Shown here: piece by piece, positions 27,190-36,383 of the stretch | Position numbering within the stretch: position 1 is the stretch's first letter | How the letters are laid out: every line of letters begins with the position of its first letter | Assembly (NCBI GenBank): GCA_003259005.1 | Contig: QLII01000001.1 | Span: 1,302,001-1,366,000 of the forward strand | Reading direction: 5' to 3' | Origin: Spirosoma telluris | Lineage (GTDB): Bacteria > Bacteroidota > Bacteroidia > Cytophagales > Spirosomataceae | Length of the DNA: 64,000 nucleotides | The notes under the pieces: model-generated | Told to the model about the DNA's origin: nothing | What the model saw: only the letters and a program-made list of their open reading frames with translations | The model's database searches: none | Program-made: the position numbers and the translations under genes

Positions 27190-28542
27190 ATGCGTACTCT
27201 CTGGTACGCCGGTTTGCTACTGCTAACCGGTATAGTGCTACTTTCCTGTCAATCGGGCGATCTCCGTGTAGGTCAGTCGGTCATCAGTCCACAGGAATTG
27301 GTGGTGCAATCTGTTGACACCCTGACGCTGAAAACCTCAACGGTGATGCGTCCGGATTCGTTTGTCACCTCTGGTGACAACAATATCCTGGTTGGCCAAT
27401 GGACGGACTCACAAACGGGCAAAATGACAGCTCGTAGTTTTGCGGCCATTAACTATGCCAGTAACACCTTTTTAGGGAGCACAAGTCAGCAATTAGACTC
27501 ATTGGTGTTGGAGCTGAGTTATGCCTTCGTCTATGGCGATACAACCTCTGCCTTTAACATCAGTGTACATACCCTGAATAAACCTCTCATTTATCAGGCG
27601 TATTACAATACAAATTCAGTAGCGTATAGTAGCAAGCCATACCTACAGAAAACAGTTCTACCTCAGCCACTGACGCTTACGAAGAAAATATCGTTTCGGA
27701 TGCCCGCTGATGTTGAGAAGGAATTTTACAATAAACTGGTTAATGGCGATATCATTGATGCAACTACCTTAGCTGAGTACATACCTGGCTTTGCGTTTAA
27801 CTGTAATTCAACAACGAATACATTTGCTGGTTTCGTAGCGGCCAGTAGTGGGCTGCGGCTCTATTATCATGCCACTACCGTAGATCTGACCCAGTCGAGT
27901 CTACTGTTTCCGATGTCCTTAGGGTATTTTACGCAGCTAACAAATGATCTTAGCGGAACTCCCTTGAGTGCTCTAAAAAATCGAACTGATGCTGTCAGTA
28001 GTCGCTTAACGAACAATACAACCTTTATCGTGCCGGGTGCTCATATTCAAACCCGTCTTGAACTTCCTTATCTGGATCAATTTGCCAGGCCCGATGGCTT
28101 CGCAGATCTTAACAAGGCGTTGCTGGTTATTAGCCCTGTTCGAAATAGCTTGAAGGACAATAGCCCTCCACCAACTAATCTGGCACTCTTTTTCACGAAT
28201 ACTCAGAACGATATTTTGCCTTCTGCTTTACCAGGAGGCCCAGGTGGCACGACTTCCGCGATAGCCCAATACTCCCTTCAAGCCACAGCTCAAAATCAAC
28301 TTGGGCCTGATCCGGGCGGCTTACCTATTGTCGACGCATATACCTTCGATTTAACGTATTACATCGGTCAGATTATAAAGCGGAAGCTCCCCAATCAGCC
28401 CTTGCTATTAACCCTTCCGACATCAACCCAAACGCAAACCTCGCTAACACTCAAAGACTATATTCAACGGGTAACGATTGGTGACCAGCAACGGGCTAAT
28501 GACCAGATGAAGGTGCAGTTATTCCTAACATCAGGAACGTAG
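27190..28542 (+). CDS. DUF4270 domain lipoprotein
   Basis: A 450-residue exported protein of the DUF4270 family. The N-terminal lipoprotein signal is WYAGLLLLTGIVLLSCQSGD, with Cys about 20. The body starts with the family pattern SPQELVVQSVDTLTLKTSTVMRPDSF and is beta-rich. No enzymatic motif is visible and the molecular role of the family is unknown to me. It is the last gene of the S41-Kelch-DUF4907-DUF4270 run and is followed by a perfect 66-base palindrome. Confidence 0.87.
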   Translation: MRTLWYAGLLLLTGIVLLSCQSGDLRVGQSVISPQELVVQSVDTLTLKTSTVMRPDSFVTSGDNNILVGQWTDSQTGKMTARSFAAINYASNTFLGSTSQQLDSLVLELSYAFVYGDTTSAFNISVHTLNKPLIYQAYYNTNSVAYSSKPYLQKTVLPQPLTLTKKISFRMPADVEKEFYNKLVNGDIIDATTLAEYIPGFAFNCNSTTNTFAGFVAASSGLRLYYHATTVDLTQSSLLFPMSLGYFTQLTNDLSGTPLSALKNRTDAVSSRLTNNTTFIVPGAHIQTRLELPYLDQFARPDGFADLNKALLVISPVRNSLKDNSPPPTNLALFFTNTQNDILPSALPGGPGGTTSAIAQYSLQATAQNQLGPDPGGLPIVDAYTFDLTYYIGQIIKRKLPNQPLLLTLPTSTQTQTSLTLKDYIQRVTIGDQQRANDQMKVQLFLTSGT

Positions 28543-28551
28543 TTGAATGAC

Positions 28552-28617
28552 ACTATCAGCATAAATAAAACGAGCGGGCAGTATATACTGCCCGCTCGTT
28601 TTATTTATGCTGATAGT
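28552..28617. terminator. Perfect 66-base palindrome, bidirectional terminator candidate
   Basis: The arm at 28552-28584 is the exact complement of 28585-28617 with no spacer (centre GTAT/ATAC). Each arm holds a G/C block (CGAGCGGGCAGTAT) and an A/T block (TAAATAAAA), so a strong stem with a U tract forms on either strand. It lies between convergent genes. Confidence 0.9.
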
Positions 28618-28691
28618 AATAGGCTATAAGTTAATAACTTCCAGAAAGTTTTGCACCGCCGAGCGGCCCCAGTTCGGGAAGGTATATAAAC

Positions 28692-31166
28692 TTACAAACC
28701 TGACACCGCATACGTTGCGCCTTTTTGCGTAGTAAACGAAGTAACATAGCCTACCTTAGTTTGCTTCGATTCAGCCAGAATCCCCTTTATTTTCACTGGA
28801 CGGGCTGTTCGAAGTCTGCAAAGTCCCCCATTGAGTGATTTGACAGTGGCGGTCGTGAGCCGGTGATTTTTCCACTGAATACCTATTTCAAAATCGCCAC
28901 GCGCTTTTAAGCCTGATACGTTACCCTCTTTCCAGGAATCGGGCAGGGCGGCCAGTAAGTGAATATCATCCAGATGACTTTGAATCAGCATTTCGGCCAT
29001 ACCCGCCGTGCCGCCAAAATTTCCGTCGATCTGGAAAGGTGGGTGCGCATCGAAAAAATTAGGATAAGTCCCCCTCCTCCTCGACTGGTATAGTTGGTCG
29101 CTGTTTCACTCGTATAGTTTAGTAACTCCCGTAGCAGCAGGTAGGCATGATTTCCATCAAGCAGCCTTGCCCAGAAATTGATTTTCCAGGCCCGGCTCCA
29201 GCCCGTTCCCGCATCCCCCGAATCTCCAGCGTTTTTTTGGCGGCTGCGGCAAAATCGGGGGTTATCACGGGAGAAATTTGCCGCCCCGGATGCAAGCCAA
29301 AGAGGTGGGATACGTGCCGATGTTGGGGGTCTACATCCTCCCAATCCTTGTTCCACTCCTGCAGATTTCCTTTGTGACCAATGTGAAGTGGGTAAAACTT
29401 TTTTCGCTTTTCAATAAGCAAATTGCGGAATTCTGTATCCGTATTCAGCGCCGTAGACGCATCGATCAGGTTAGTAAACAAATCCCACATAATCGACATA
29501 TCCATCGTTGTCGCCACCGAAACGGACGAATGCTGACCCTTGGCATCAATAAAATCATTTTCCGGCGATAAGGAGGGAGACACGACCAAATAACCGTCTT
29601 TATCATCAATGAGCCAGTCTAAGTAAAACTGAGCCGCCCCTTTCATAATAGGATACGCGCTTTCTTTCAGGAATGTTTTATCGCCGGTAAACCGGTAATG
29701 TTCCCAAAGGTGTTGCGATAACCAACCGGCTCCCTGATTCCAGTTTGCCCATTTCGGATCACCGTGTCCTTTATCGCCAACGGGGTTAGCAATGGCCCAG
29801 ATGTCTGTATTATGATGCGCAACCCAGCCATGCATGTTGTAAAACTCCTTCGCAATAGCAGTCCCATTTTTAGCCAGTGAACCAATGAAACTGAGCAGAG
29901 GCCAGTGAAGCTCAGACAGATTAGTTACCTCCACTGGCCAGTAATTCATCTGGGTATTGATGTTGATCGTATAGTTCGAACTCCAGGGAGCCCGAAGCTC
30001 TTTGTTCCAGATTCCCTGCAAATTGGCAGGCACACCCGGCACGCGTGAACTGGAAATGAGCAGATACCGCCCATATTGACAATACAATGTTTCTAAACCA
30101 GGGTCGTACGCTCCCTTGCTGTAGCCTTCCAAACGTTGGTCAGAGGGCAGAATAGCATTTGAATTTGTTTTAGTTGTATCGGTTAGTTGAAACGAAAACC
30201 GATTAAAATAGAACTGATAATCCGAAATATGACTACTTAACAGTGTTAGATAAGCTTTTTTGGTAACTTTTTGGATAATTTCTTCGGCCAGCTTATTCTC
30301 GTCTTTTCCGTCTTTATCCGGGCACTTGTCGTATCCATTAAAGCTGGTTGTTGCTGCTACCAGCAACACTACTTCAGTGGCATTTCGAACATGAATACCA
30401 GCGGTATCTGTTTTAACGGTCCCCCTTGATTCAGCGCCTTGATACGCAATTGAAACCGCATACCCTTGCAACCACTGGCATCATCATAAACAACAGGCTC
30501 CCGGTCTTTAGGATTGTAATAATTGGGATCAACCTGTGCGGGAGCCTTCCCTTTCATAATCCAATCACTGGCACCGTTACTCACGTTTTGAACCCGAAGT
30601 TGACTCCGGGTAGCTGCATCGAAACTGAGTTGACCAGGCTTGCTGGCCGTCAATCGAATCACCATGACCTGGTCGGGTGCCGACGTGAATATCTCCCGCT
30701 TATAGTCTATTCCGTTCACGGTAAAACGGGTGGTCGCCATGGCTTTCTGAATATCCAGATCCCGGTAGTAGGCAGACGGTTTGGCCCCTTTAACATCCTG
30801 TTTCAGGACTAAGTCACCCAGAGGCATATACGATTGAGTATACAGGCCCTGCATTTTCTTAGCCAGCTCGACTGCCTTTTTGTAGTCTTCCTGAGCCAGG
30901 GCCTGCCGAACCTGCGGCAGATAAGTAGGTGACTCTGGGTTGACTTTACCGCTTACTGGGCCTCCAGACCAAAGGCTACTTTCATTGAGTTGAATCAGTT
31001 CTTCATCTACACGCCCGAAGACCATGCCACCTATACGACCATTGCCAACAGGTAACGCTTCTGTCCAGACGGCAGCAGGTTGATTATACCAGAGTTTTAG
31101 ATTAGATTGAGCAAACAAAGGGGGTGAAAAGAAAAGGAATAGCAACAACCATCGGTTTTGATTCAT
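28692..31166 (-). pseudogene. GH95 family glycoside hydrolase (alpha-L-fucosidase type), three frameshifts
   Basis: A secreted enzyme of about 825 residues that removes alpha-1,2-linked fucose or galactose. Three single-base losses break it: CCCCC at 30421-30425 (restores NQGGTVKTDTAGIHV), CCCCC at 29215-29219 (restores [26 protein letters not shown]) and CCCCC at 29070-29074 (restores [19 protein letters not shown]). The protein has a signal peptide (WLLLFLFFSPPLFA), the GH95 N-terminal LWYNQPAAVWTEALPVGNGRIGGMVFG, and the catalytic (alpha/alpha)6 region with NTQMNYWPVEVTNL and [9 protein letters not shown]. ATG 31166 is preferred; the frame above it offers only TTG 31190. Confidence 0.9.
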
Positions 31167-31206
31167 AGTAGATAAGGGAATTTTAGGCAAAAGTATACGC
31201 TAAAAA

Positions 31207-31241
31207 TCAGAAAGCCACTCCGGCTAAGAGTGGCTTTCTGA
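31207..31241 (-). terminator. Intrinsic terminator
   Basis: TCAGAAAGCCACTC (31207-31220) pairs perfectly with GAGTGGCTTTCTGA (31228-31241). Leftward the stem is followed by TTTTTAGC. It ends the LolA-like gene. Confidence 0.88.
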
Positions 31242-31264
31242 TACAAGATAAACTAGCTATTGGC

Positions 31265-31987
31265 TTATTTAGCTGGTTTTTTGAACACAGTGTCGTCTAC
31301 TTTGGGATTCACGGTGATTTTAGTGGTAACCATCGTCAACGTTCCCATTTGTGGATTCGCGATTTCCATGGTGTTGGCAAACGGAATACCTTCTACCGAT
31401 TTGTAGTCTGAGAACCCGATTTCGCCTTCCTGCCCGTTCATCGTCGCTTTAACTTTGCTAACCAGGTACGTAGTGGCATCCAGATATTCATCCACCACAA
31501 CGCCATCCGCTGATGTCACTTTCAGATGGTAGTTGTCTTTGCCGTCCACTTTCTCTTTACCTACCAGCTCCACTTTGTTCCCTTTGTCTTTGTAATTGAC
31601 TAGCGGGCCAAACGGATCGAGCTGGCTTTTTTGCTGCTTGATCTGATCGGCTGGCATGTCTTCAGGTTCGCCGGTTCCCTGCATCATAGCTGGGCGGAGC
31701 ATCCAGCCGGTCGAGCCAGCGTTGTCAACAACCTGAATCATTGAATTTCCCATCACCGACGATTCAGTACGAAGCGACTTACCCACCACGACTGTCGTTT
31801 TGCTAGGTATTTCCATTCCCTGTACCGAAAGTGAGCGTTCTGTAACTAGTGAGGTTATGCCTTTCAGTTTATCCAGTCCACCCATGGCGGCAACGTGTTT
31901 GTCAACAATTTCATCTACCGTTTGCGCGTAAGCACCGACAGATACCAGAGTGGCCACGGTTAGAGCCAGGAAGCTATTTGTTTTCAT
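31265..31987 (-). CDS. LolA-like exported lipoprotein-sorting fold protein
   Basis: A 240-residue periplasmic protein with a signal peptide (LALTVATLVSVGAYA, cleaved about residue 21) and a single beta-rich domain of the LolA/LppX-like unclosed-barrel type: VDEIVDKHVAAMGGLDKLKGITSLVTER at the start and YLDATTYLVSKVKATMNGQEGEIGFSDYKSVEGIPFA later. Members bind lipid chains or act in outer-membrane assembly. In Bacteroidota many are annotated as outer membrane lipoprotein-sorting protein. The substrate is unknown. It is flanked by its own terminator and the receptor gene upstream. Confidence 0.8.
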   Translation of the reverse strand: MKTNSFLALTVATLVSVGAYAQTVDEIVDKHVAAMGGLDKLKGITSLVTERSLSVQGMEIPSKTTVVVGKSLRTESSVMGNSMIQVVDNAGSTGWMLRPAMMQGTGEPEDMPADQIKQQKSQLDPFGPLVNYKDKGNKVELVGKEKVDGKDNYHLKVTSADGVVVDEYLDATTYLVSKVKATMNGQEGEIGFSDYKSVEGIPFANTMEIANPQMGTLTMVTTKITVNPKVDDTVFKKPAK

Positions 31988-32125
31988 TTTACTAAAGGGG
32001 GGTTAAACTTATCTAATTCGTTTAAAACTGATTTATACAAATGTATAATGAACAATGGATAATTGCGGTCCTGTGAGGTTAAACGAGAACCAATGATTTT
32101 CAGTCCCAATTCATTATTCATTTAC

Positions 32126-34696
32126 CTACTGTCGGGGAGTTCCTCCACCTGGGGTACCTCCTGTAGCTGGGGCCTGGCCATTTCCATCACTTTTCACATC
32201 ATCATTATTGACGGACTTGGCTTTTTTACGTGGCGCATCCATCGTCATTTTACCAATTTTATAGGTAAACGTCAGACGAATGCCCCGATTGTAAAGATAA
32301 ACATCGTTGACCTGATTAAACTGGGCTGAATTCAGTACAGTATGGATGTTGAATCGGTTCGAGAGGAAGTTTTCGGCAGCAAGACCAACGCTTCCTTTTT
32401 TGCTTTTGAAGTCTTTCTTAACCCCTACTGTGTAGAACCCGAAACCTCCTTGCGTTCCCTGCAACTGCACCTGCGACCCCTGAAGGAAACCAAAGGCCTG
32501 AGCACCCCAGCCGTTACCGAACTGCGCCGAAGCAAACGATCCACCACTGATGTTAACCCCTGTATTAGTCAACTCTTCAGAAACCCCATCAGCGTTTGTC
32601 GTCTGGCCCGTCAGGCTAGTGTAAAAGGCATTCAGGAAGATACCCACGTTGATTTTAGAAGTTACCGCTACGTTAGCAAAGGTATTGGTACCGTAGGCAT
32701 ACTGACGACCAATGTTCTGGTAAGTGGTAATGATGGCACCGGCCAGTGTATCCGATGGGTTTCTGACCTGGGTGATCGCGTTATTGGTTACCCGGCCAAA
32801 GAAGGTTGCATTGATGAACGTTTTTTTGATCGTTTTACTCAGACCTAATTCAAAGTTATTGGTTAGTTCAGGCCGAAGCGACGGATTACCAATCGTGATG
32901 TTCTGCGGGTTAGCCGTATTAAAATTCGGGTTTAACTGCTGAAGGCCAGGCCGTTGAATCCGTCGGTTATAGCCTAGTTTGACGGTCGTTCCTTTAAACG
33001 ATTTCGATGCATTAACACTGGGAACTAATACCCCATAGTTACCAATGCCCAGCGTGCCAGCCTCCTGCGTACTGGCGTCGATGAAGGTATGTTCGTAACG
33101 CAGTCCTCCCTTCAGTGTATAGCGTTGCTTGGTCGTGTACGTATACGACGTGTAGCCGGCAGCAATGTTTTGGTGATACAACAAAGCACCCTGGGTACCA
33201 TTCTTTTCGGTAGTAAATTCCCCCGTTGGCCCGGCAAGCAGATAACGATAGTCACTGTTAACCTGACGGATTATGCCTTTTGCACCAAACTCAAGCAATT
33301 GATTTTTCTTGATAGGCGTCTGGTAATCGGTTTGCACCGTAAATTCCTGGTTAACGTTCTTGTTCAGGTTCTGCTGGCGACCCGTTAAGGCACCCGAGCC
33401 ATTCAGAAGGTCGGCATCGAAGTTATTCGTCAGGTCATTCCGGCTGTAGAGCGTCGAAATGCTCCATTCCTGCTGAGGCTTGAAGGTATGCAAATAGTCG
33501 ATGTTGGCATCCACCGTTCCCGACAGGTTGCGGGTATCAACATTCCGGTTTGAGGTTGAACCTGGCGTTCCGTTCGTAAATAATTGGGTAACCAGATCTT
33601 GCTGGCTAATCATATTCCGTACGCCATACCGTACACCTGCGGTCAGGCTTTGGTTTTTAGGCAGATCGTAATCAAACCCTAAATTATATTGCCCGAAAAG
33701 CCCTTTGCTTGTACCATCGCCCGACTGGCGCGTCAGTGTAGACACATTGTTTACTATACTGGTTTGATCGAGGTTCGTTTTTGTAATGGTATTATACATG
33801 CCCCGGCCGAAACCGCCAATTGTAAAACCGGCCTTCCCCTTGCGGTAGCTACCATTTAAGGACAGCATCGAACCCCGGTTACCTACACCCGAGTCTATGT
33901 TTAGGTTCAGTCCCTGCAAGCTGTTCTTTTTGGTGATAATGTTAATAATCCCTCCCGACCCTTCGGCATCGTATTTGGCCGACGGACTGGTAATAACCTC
34001 TACCGTTTTAATCTGATCAGCTGGGATTTGCTTTAAAGCATCCGAAACGCTACTGGCAACAATGGTGCTGGGTTTGTTATTAATCAGTACCCGGATATTG
34101 GAGCTACCTCGCAGCGACACATTGCCATCCAGATCGACCGTGAGCAGTGGGACTTTACGTAGAATATCGGTGGCATCACCTCCTTTCGCGGTAATGTCTT
34201 TATCAGCATTATAAACCAGGCGGTCTACTTTTTCTTCAATGAGTGCAGCCTGCCCGGTCACGGTTACTTCCTCCAATGTTTTCACACTGGAACTCAGCTT
34301 AATAACCCCTAAATCCAGGCTTTGACCGTTGGCCAGAACCAGATTTTCAATCGTTTTATTCTTGAAACCAACGAACGTGATTAAGGCCCGGTACTCACCA
34401 GCTACTAGTTTCGTTAGGGCGAACTTTCCTTTTTCATCAGCGACCGTTCCGTCTACGGCTTTGCCGGTAGCTTTGTTATAAAGTGCGATGCTGGCAAATT
34501 CGACCGCTTTGGCCTGGGTCGAATCAATGATCGAACCGATTATTTTGGCGTTTCCTTTAGGACTCTGGTCGCCTGCCGTACCGGGCAGGGCTTTGGTTTG
34601 CGTAGAGCCACCCATTCCAGGGAATTGAGCCTGGGCGGGTGTTTGAAGACTAACGGCGAGTAATGTGGCAGCAATAAGTAAACTGTGCGCTTTCAT
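32126..34696 (-). CDS. Outer membrane beta-barrel receptor with carboxypeptidase-like N-terminal domain (TonB-dependent receptor type)
   Basis: A protein of about 856 residues in the outer membrane. A signal peptide (HSLLIAATLLAVSLQTPAQA) precedes a carboxypeptidase-regulatory-like Ig domain (GSIIDSTQAKAVEFASIALYNKATGKAVDGTVADEKGKF). A plug domain follows (VTVTGQAALIEEKVDRLVYN ... SPSAKYDAEGSGGIINIITKK), then a long beta barrel of the OMP_b-brl_3 type. The C-terminus is Gly/Pro-rich (PATGGTPGGGTPRQ). Such receptors import peptides, sugars or metal complexes, or act in secretion; no SusD partner lies next to it. I use ATG 34696 because the first 11 residues of the longer frame do not fit a signal. 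Confidence 0.88.
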   Translation of the reverse strand: MKAHSLLIAATLLAVSLQTPAQAQFPGMGGSTQTKALPGTAGDQSPKGNAKIIGSIIDSTQAKAVEFASIALYNKATGKAVDGTVADEKGKFALTKLVAGEYRALITFVGFKNKTIENLVLANGQSLDLGVIKLSSSVKTLEEVTVTGQAALIEEKVDRLVYNADKDITAKGGDATDILRKVPLLTVDLDGNVSLRGSSNIRVLINNKPSTIVASSVSDALKQIPADQIKTVEVITSPSAKYDAEGSGGIINIITKKNSLQGLNLNIDSGVGNRGSMLSLNGSYRKGKAGFTIGGFGRGMYNTITKTNLDQTSIVNNVSTLTRQSGDGTSKGLFGQYNLGFDYDLPKNQSLTAGVRYGVRNMISQQDLVTQLFTNGTPGSTSNRNVDTRNLSGTVDANIDYLHTFKPQQEWSISTLYSRNDLTNNFDADLLNGSGALTGRQQNLNKNVNQEFTVQTDYQTPIKKNQLLEFGAKGIIRQVNSDYRYLLAGPTGEFTTEKNGTQGALLYHQNIAAGYTSYTYTTKQRYTLKGGLRYEHTFIDASTQEAGTLGIGNYGVLVPSVNASKSFKGTTVKLGYNRRIQRPGLQQLNPNFNTANPQNITIGNPSLRPELTNNFELGLSKTIKKTFINATFFGRVTNNAITQVRNPSDTLAGAIITTYQNIGRQYAYGTNTFANVAVTSKINVGIFLNAFYTSLTGQTTNADGVSEELTNTGVNISGGSFASAQFGNGWGAQAFGFLQGSQVQLQGTQGGFGFYTVGVKKDFKSKKGSVGLAAENFLSNRFNIHTVLNSAQFNQVNDVYLYNRGIRLTFTYKIGKMTMDAPRKKAKSVNNDDVKSDGNGQAPATGGTPGGGTPRQ

Positions 34697-35133
34697 GGAG
34701 GTTGCTTTATGTATTACAAAGGTGTACACACAACCGAAAACCCGAAACCAAAAGTGGACAAAGGGCAGAATAGACCGGATGGACAGCAGTTTATTCCTGA
34801 CGAATGAATCTGGGTGAGGGTTTACTCCCTTAACTTATTTTCACCCATAATCCCTTTTCTTTAGCCATCGTTGCAACGGACGGGCCACGAATTGGCTCTT
34901 TTTGTCGTAAGGGTAATTAGAAGCGAATAAGCCGTTTTTAGCCAGTAATAAGCGTTTTCAACCAGTAACAGGCAGCCTTTGTAGGTTGAAAACGGTTAAA
35001 CGCTAGTTCGATTAACTGTTAAAAAGTCCTAAAACGAACCCGTAAAGCCAGCACTAACCCGCAATAGTCAATGATGCAGTTGTACGTTACCTTTTAAACC
35101 GTGAAACAGCGGATAACCTGAATCGCTCACCCA
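34697..35133. other. 437-base intergenic gap with short repeats
   Basis: No gene is seen. Near 34926-34970 two related segments follow one another (AAGCCGTTTTTAGCCAGTAA and AAGCGTTTTCAACCAGTAAC, about 21 bases apart). CGTTTTCAACC (34953-34963) can pair with GGTTGAAAACG (34984-34994). The divergent promoters of the flanking genes should lie here. Confidence 0.5.
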
Positions 35134-35394
35134 ATGAAACGTACACCCATCAACACGCCGGTCAACCAGGCCCAAGCGGCTGCATCTGTGCCCTTACAGG
35201 TCTTATTATCTCAGTCTGAAGATGGCTTTTATGGAAGCCTCCAACGAATCTGGAACAATGTCGTTAAACTCGAAGACATGGGCATCATTCAACAGGAGAA
35301 TGACAAATTTATGTATGCCTATCGCTTTGCCGAAGCCGAACTTAAGCGGGCCTATGTAGAGCAGTTCACCCAAATTTCCCCAAATACCCTTTAG
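35134..35394 (+). CDS. Small protein of unknown function
   Basis: An 86-residue, probably cytosolic protein without signal or membrane segments. The N-terminal 30 residues are Ala/Gln-rich. The centre (FYGSLQRIWNNVVKLEDMGIIQQENDKFMYAYRFAEAELKRAYVEQF) is helical. I recognise no family. It lies 21 bases before the next gene and is probably co-transcribed with it. Confidence 0.6.
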   Translation: MKRTPINTPVNQAQAAASVPLQVLLSQSEDGFYGSLQRIWNNVVKLEDMGIIQQENDKFMYAYRFAEAELKRAYVEQFTQISPNTL

Positions 35395-35415
35395 GGTCAG
35401 CTTGATTCAGTTCGC

Positions 35416-35823
35416 ATGAAAACCTACCAGAATGAGCATGTCATGGTGAAAGTTGCCTGTAGTGTACACCTGTTACAGCAAACCTGGGTAGGTATACCGA
35501 CCAGCGAAAACTTTCGGGATGGGTCGCTGGCAATCCTGGCCTTAGCCAAAAGGCATCAAATTAAACGTTGGTGGATCGACCTACGACAGCTCCGCTTATT
35601 CAATCCTATTGATTTGCACTGGTTTATCCAGCACTGGCTCCCACAGGCATACACGGGGCAATTGCTGCCTCAACAAGCCAGAGTCGCTATTAGTCTAAAT
35701 GATCTCAACCAGTTTGGAAAACTGGGTTCCGATATGCTGTTGAGGGCATCAGGAAATCTCAACGAGTCATTGACAAGCCGCTATTTTGTGGGGATGATGA
35801 TCCCCGAAACTGGCTACTTATGA
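35416..35823 (+). CDS. Unknown protein, possibly STAS/SpoIIAA-like fold
   Basis: A 135-residue protein. The pattern KRWWIDLRQLRLFNPIDLHWFIQHWLPQA (about residues 51-79) recalls the small Bacteroidota proteins with a predicted STAS/SpoIIAA-like alpha/beta fold, in which a strand with Asp-Arg is followed by a helix with Trp residues. This is a weak similarity by eye. It has no signal peptide. A strong terminator follows, closing a two-gene unit. Confidence 0.6.
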   Translation: MKTYQNEHVMVKVACSVHLLQQTWVGIPTSENFRDGSLAILALAKRHQIKRWWIDLRQLRLFNPIDLHWFIQHWLPQAYTGQLLPQQARVAISLNDLNQFGKLGSDMLLRASGNLNESLTSRYFVGMMIPETGYL

Positions 35824-35844
35824 AATCCTGAAACACCGTTTTCA

Positions 35845-35902
35845 GAAAAATAAATAGCGCTAATAGATCTGAAATACAGCCTATTGGCGCTATTTATTTT
35901 TC
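35845..35902 (+). terminator. Terminator hairpin with 22-base arms
   Basis: A 22-base arm (35845-35866, GAAAAATAAATAGCGCTAAT...) pairs with 35881-35902 with one mismatch. The right arm ends in TTATTTTTC. It is 22 bases after the stop codon of the preceding gene. Confidence 0.85.
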
Positions 35903-36041
35903 ATTTTCACTTCCGTTACCCCCCGTTTGACCAACAGGGGTATCGGCACGTATGAACATTTTTTTAGCTTCAGGCAACGGTCAAGCTCAATACAGCGTAT
36001 TACTAAATAAAAACCACGAAGAAAACGCATAGTTTTTTTTC

Positions 36042-36114
36042 GTGTAATGCCGACCGGGACGGTCGGTTCCGAAACAGGTAGCTTTTCGACCGACCAGGAC
36101 GGTCGGCACTACAC
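36042..36114. repeat. REP-like paired GC palindromes
   Basis: GTGTAATGCCGACC at 36042 onward has an inverted partner ending GGTCGGCACTACAC at 36114 (one mismatch). Each arm also folds on itself: CCGACCG-GGA-CGGTCGG in the left arm, and CCGACC-AGGAC-GGTCGG in the right. The structure lies 180 bases from the IS200-like hairpins, in an otherwise empty gap (35903-36296). Confidence 0.8.
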
Positions 36115-36296
36115 AATGACCGAATACATTCTAAGTAATTTTACCGATTTCCCAGCTGTGTTTATGGCCTGGAGAATAAAGGGTTGCTCCATAACCAGTC
36201 TGTAGCATTTTCCCTGAAACAAGTATATTCCATTGTATATCAAGAATCTTCAGAGAATACTATAACCCTCAGTTATCCGTTAATGGAACTAAACGA

Positions 36297-36382
36297 CTAT
36301 GGACTGGAAGTCCATAGGTTGAGAAGCGAATGAAATTCGCCGTTTCGGTTGAAACCGACTGAAAGCCAACCCCTGAAAGGGG
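36297..36382. repeat. Four consecutive small hairpins with GGA/GAA loops
   Basis: In order: CTATGGACT-GGA-AGTCCATAG (36297-36317), GCGAAT-GAA-ATTCGC (36326-36340), TCGGT-TGAA-ACCGA (36345-36358) and CCCCT-GAA-AGGGG (36370-36382). The stems differ but the loops share GA. They sit directly downstream of tnpA and may be transposition recognition structures or a small structured RNA. Confidence 0.8.
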
Positions 36383-36383
36383 A

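Noticed and set aside
29119..29571. Separate small rightward genes in the GH95 region
   Set aside because: The leftward GH95 sequence is continuous once three single bases are restored, so these are shadows.
32342..32848. 168-codon rightward open frame inside the outer-membrane receptor
   Set aside because: The receptor frame on the other strand has a complete domain order and signal peptide; this frame has none.
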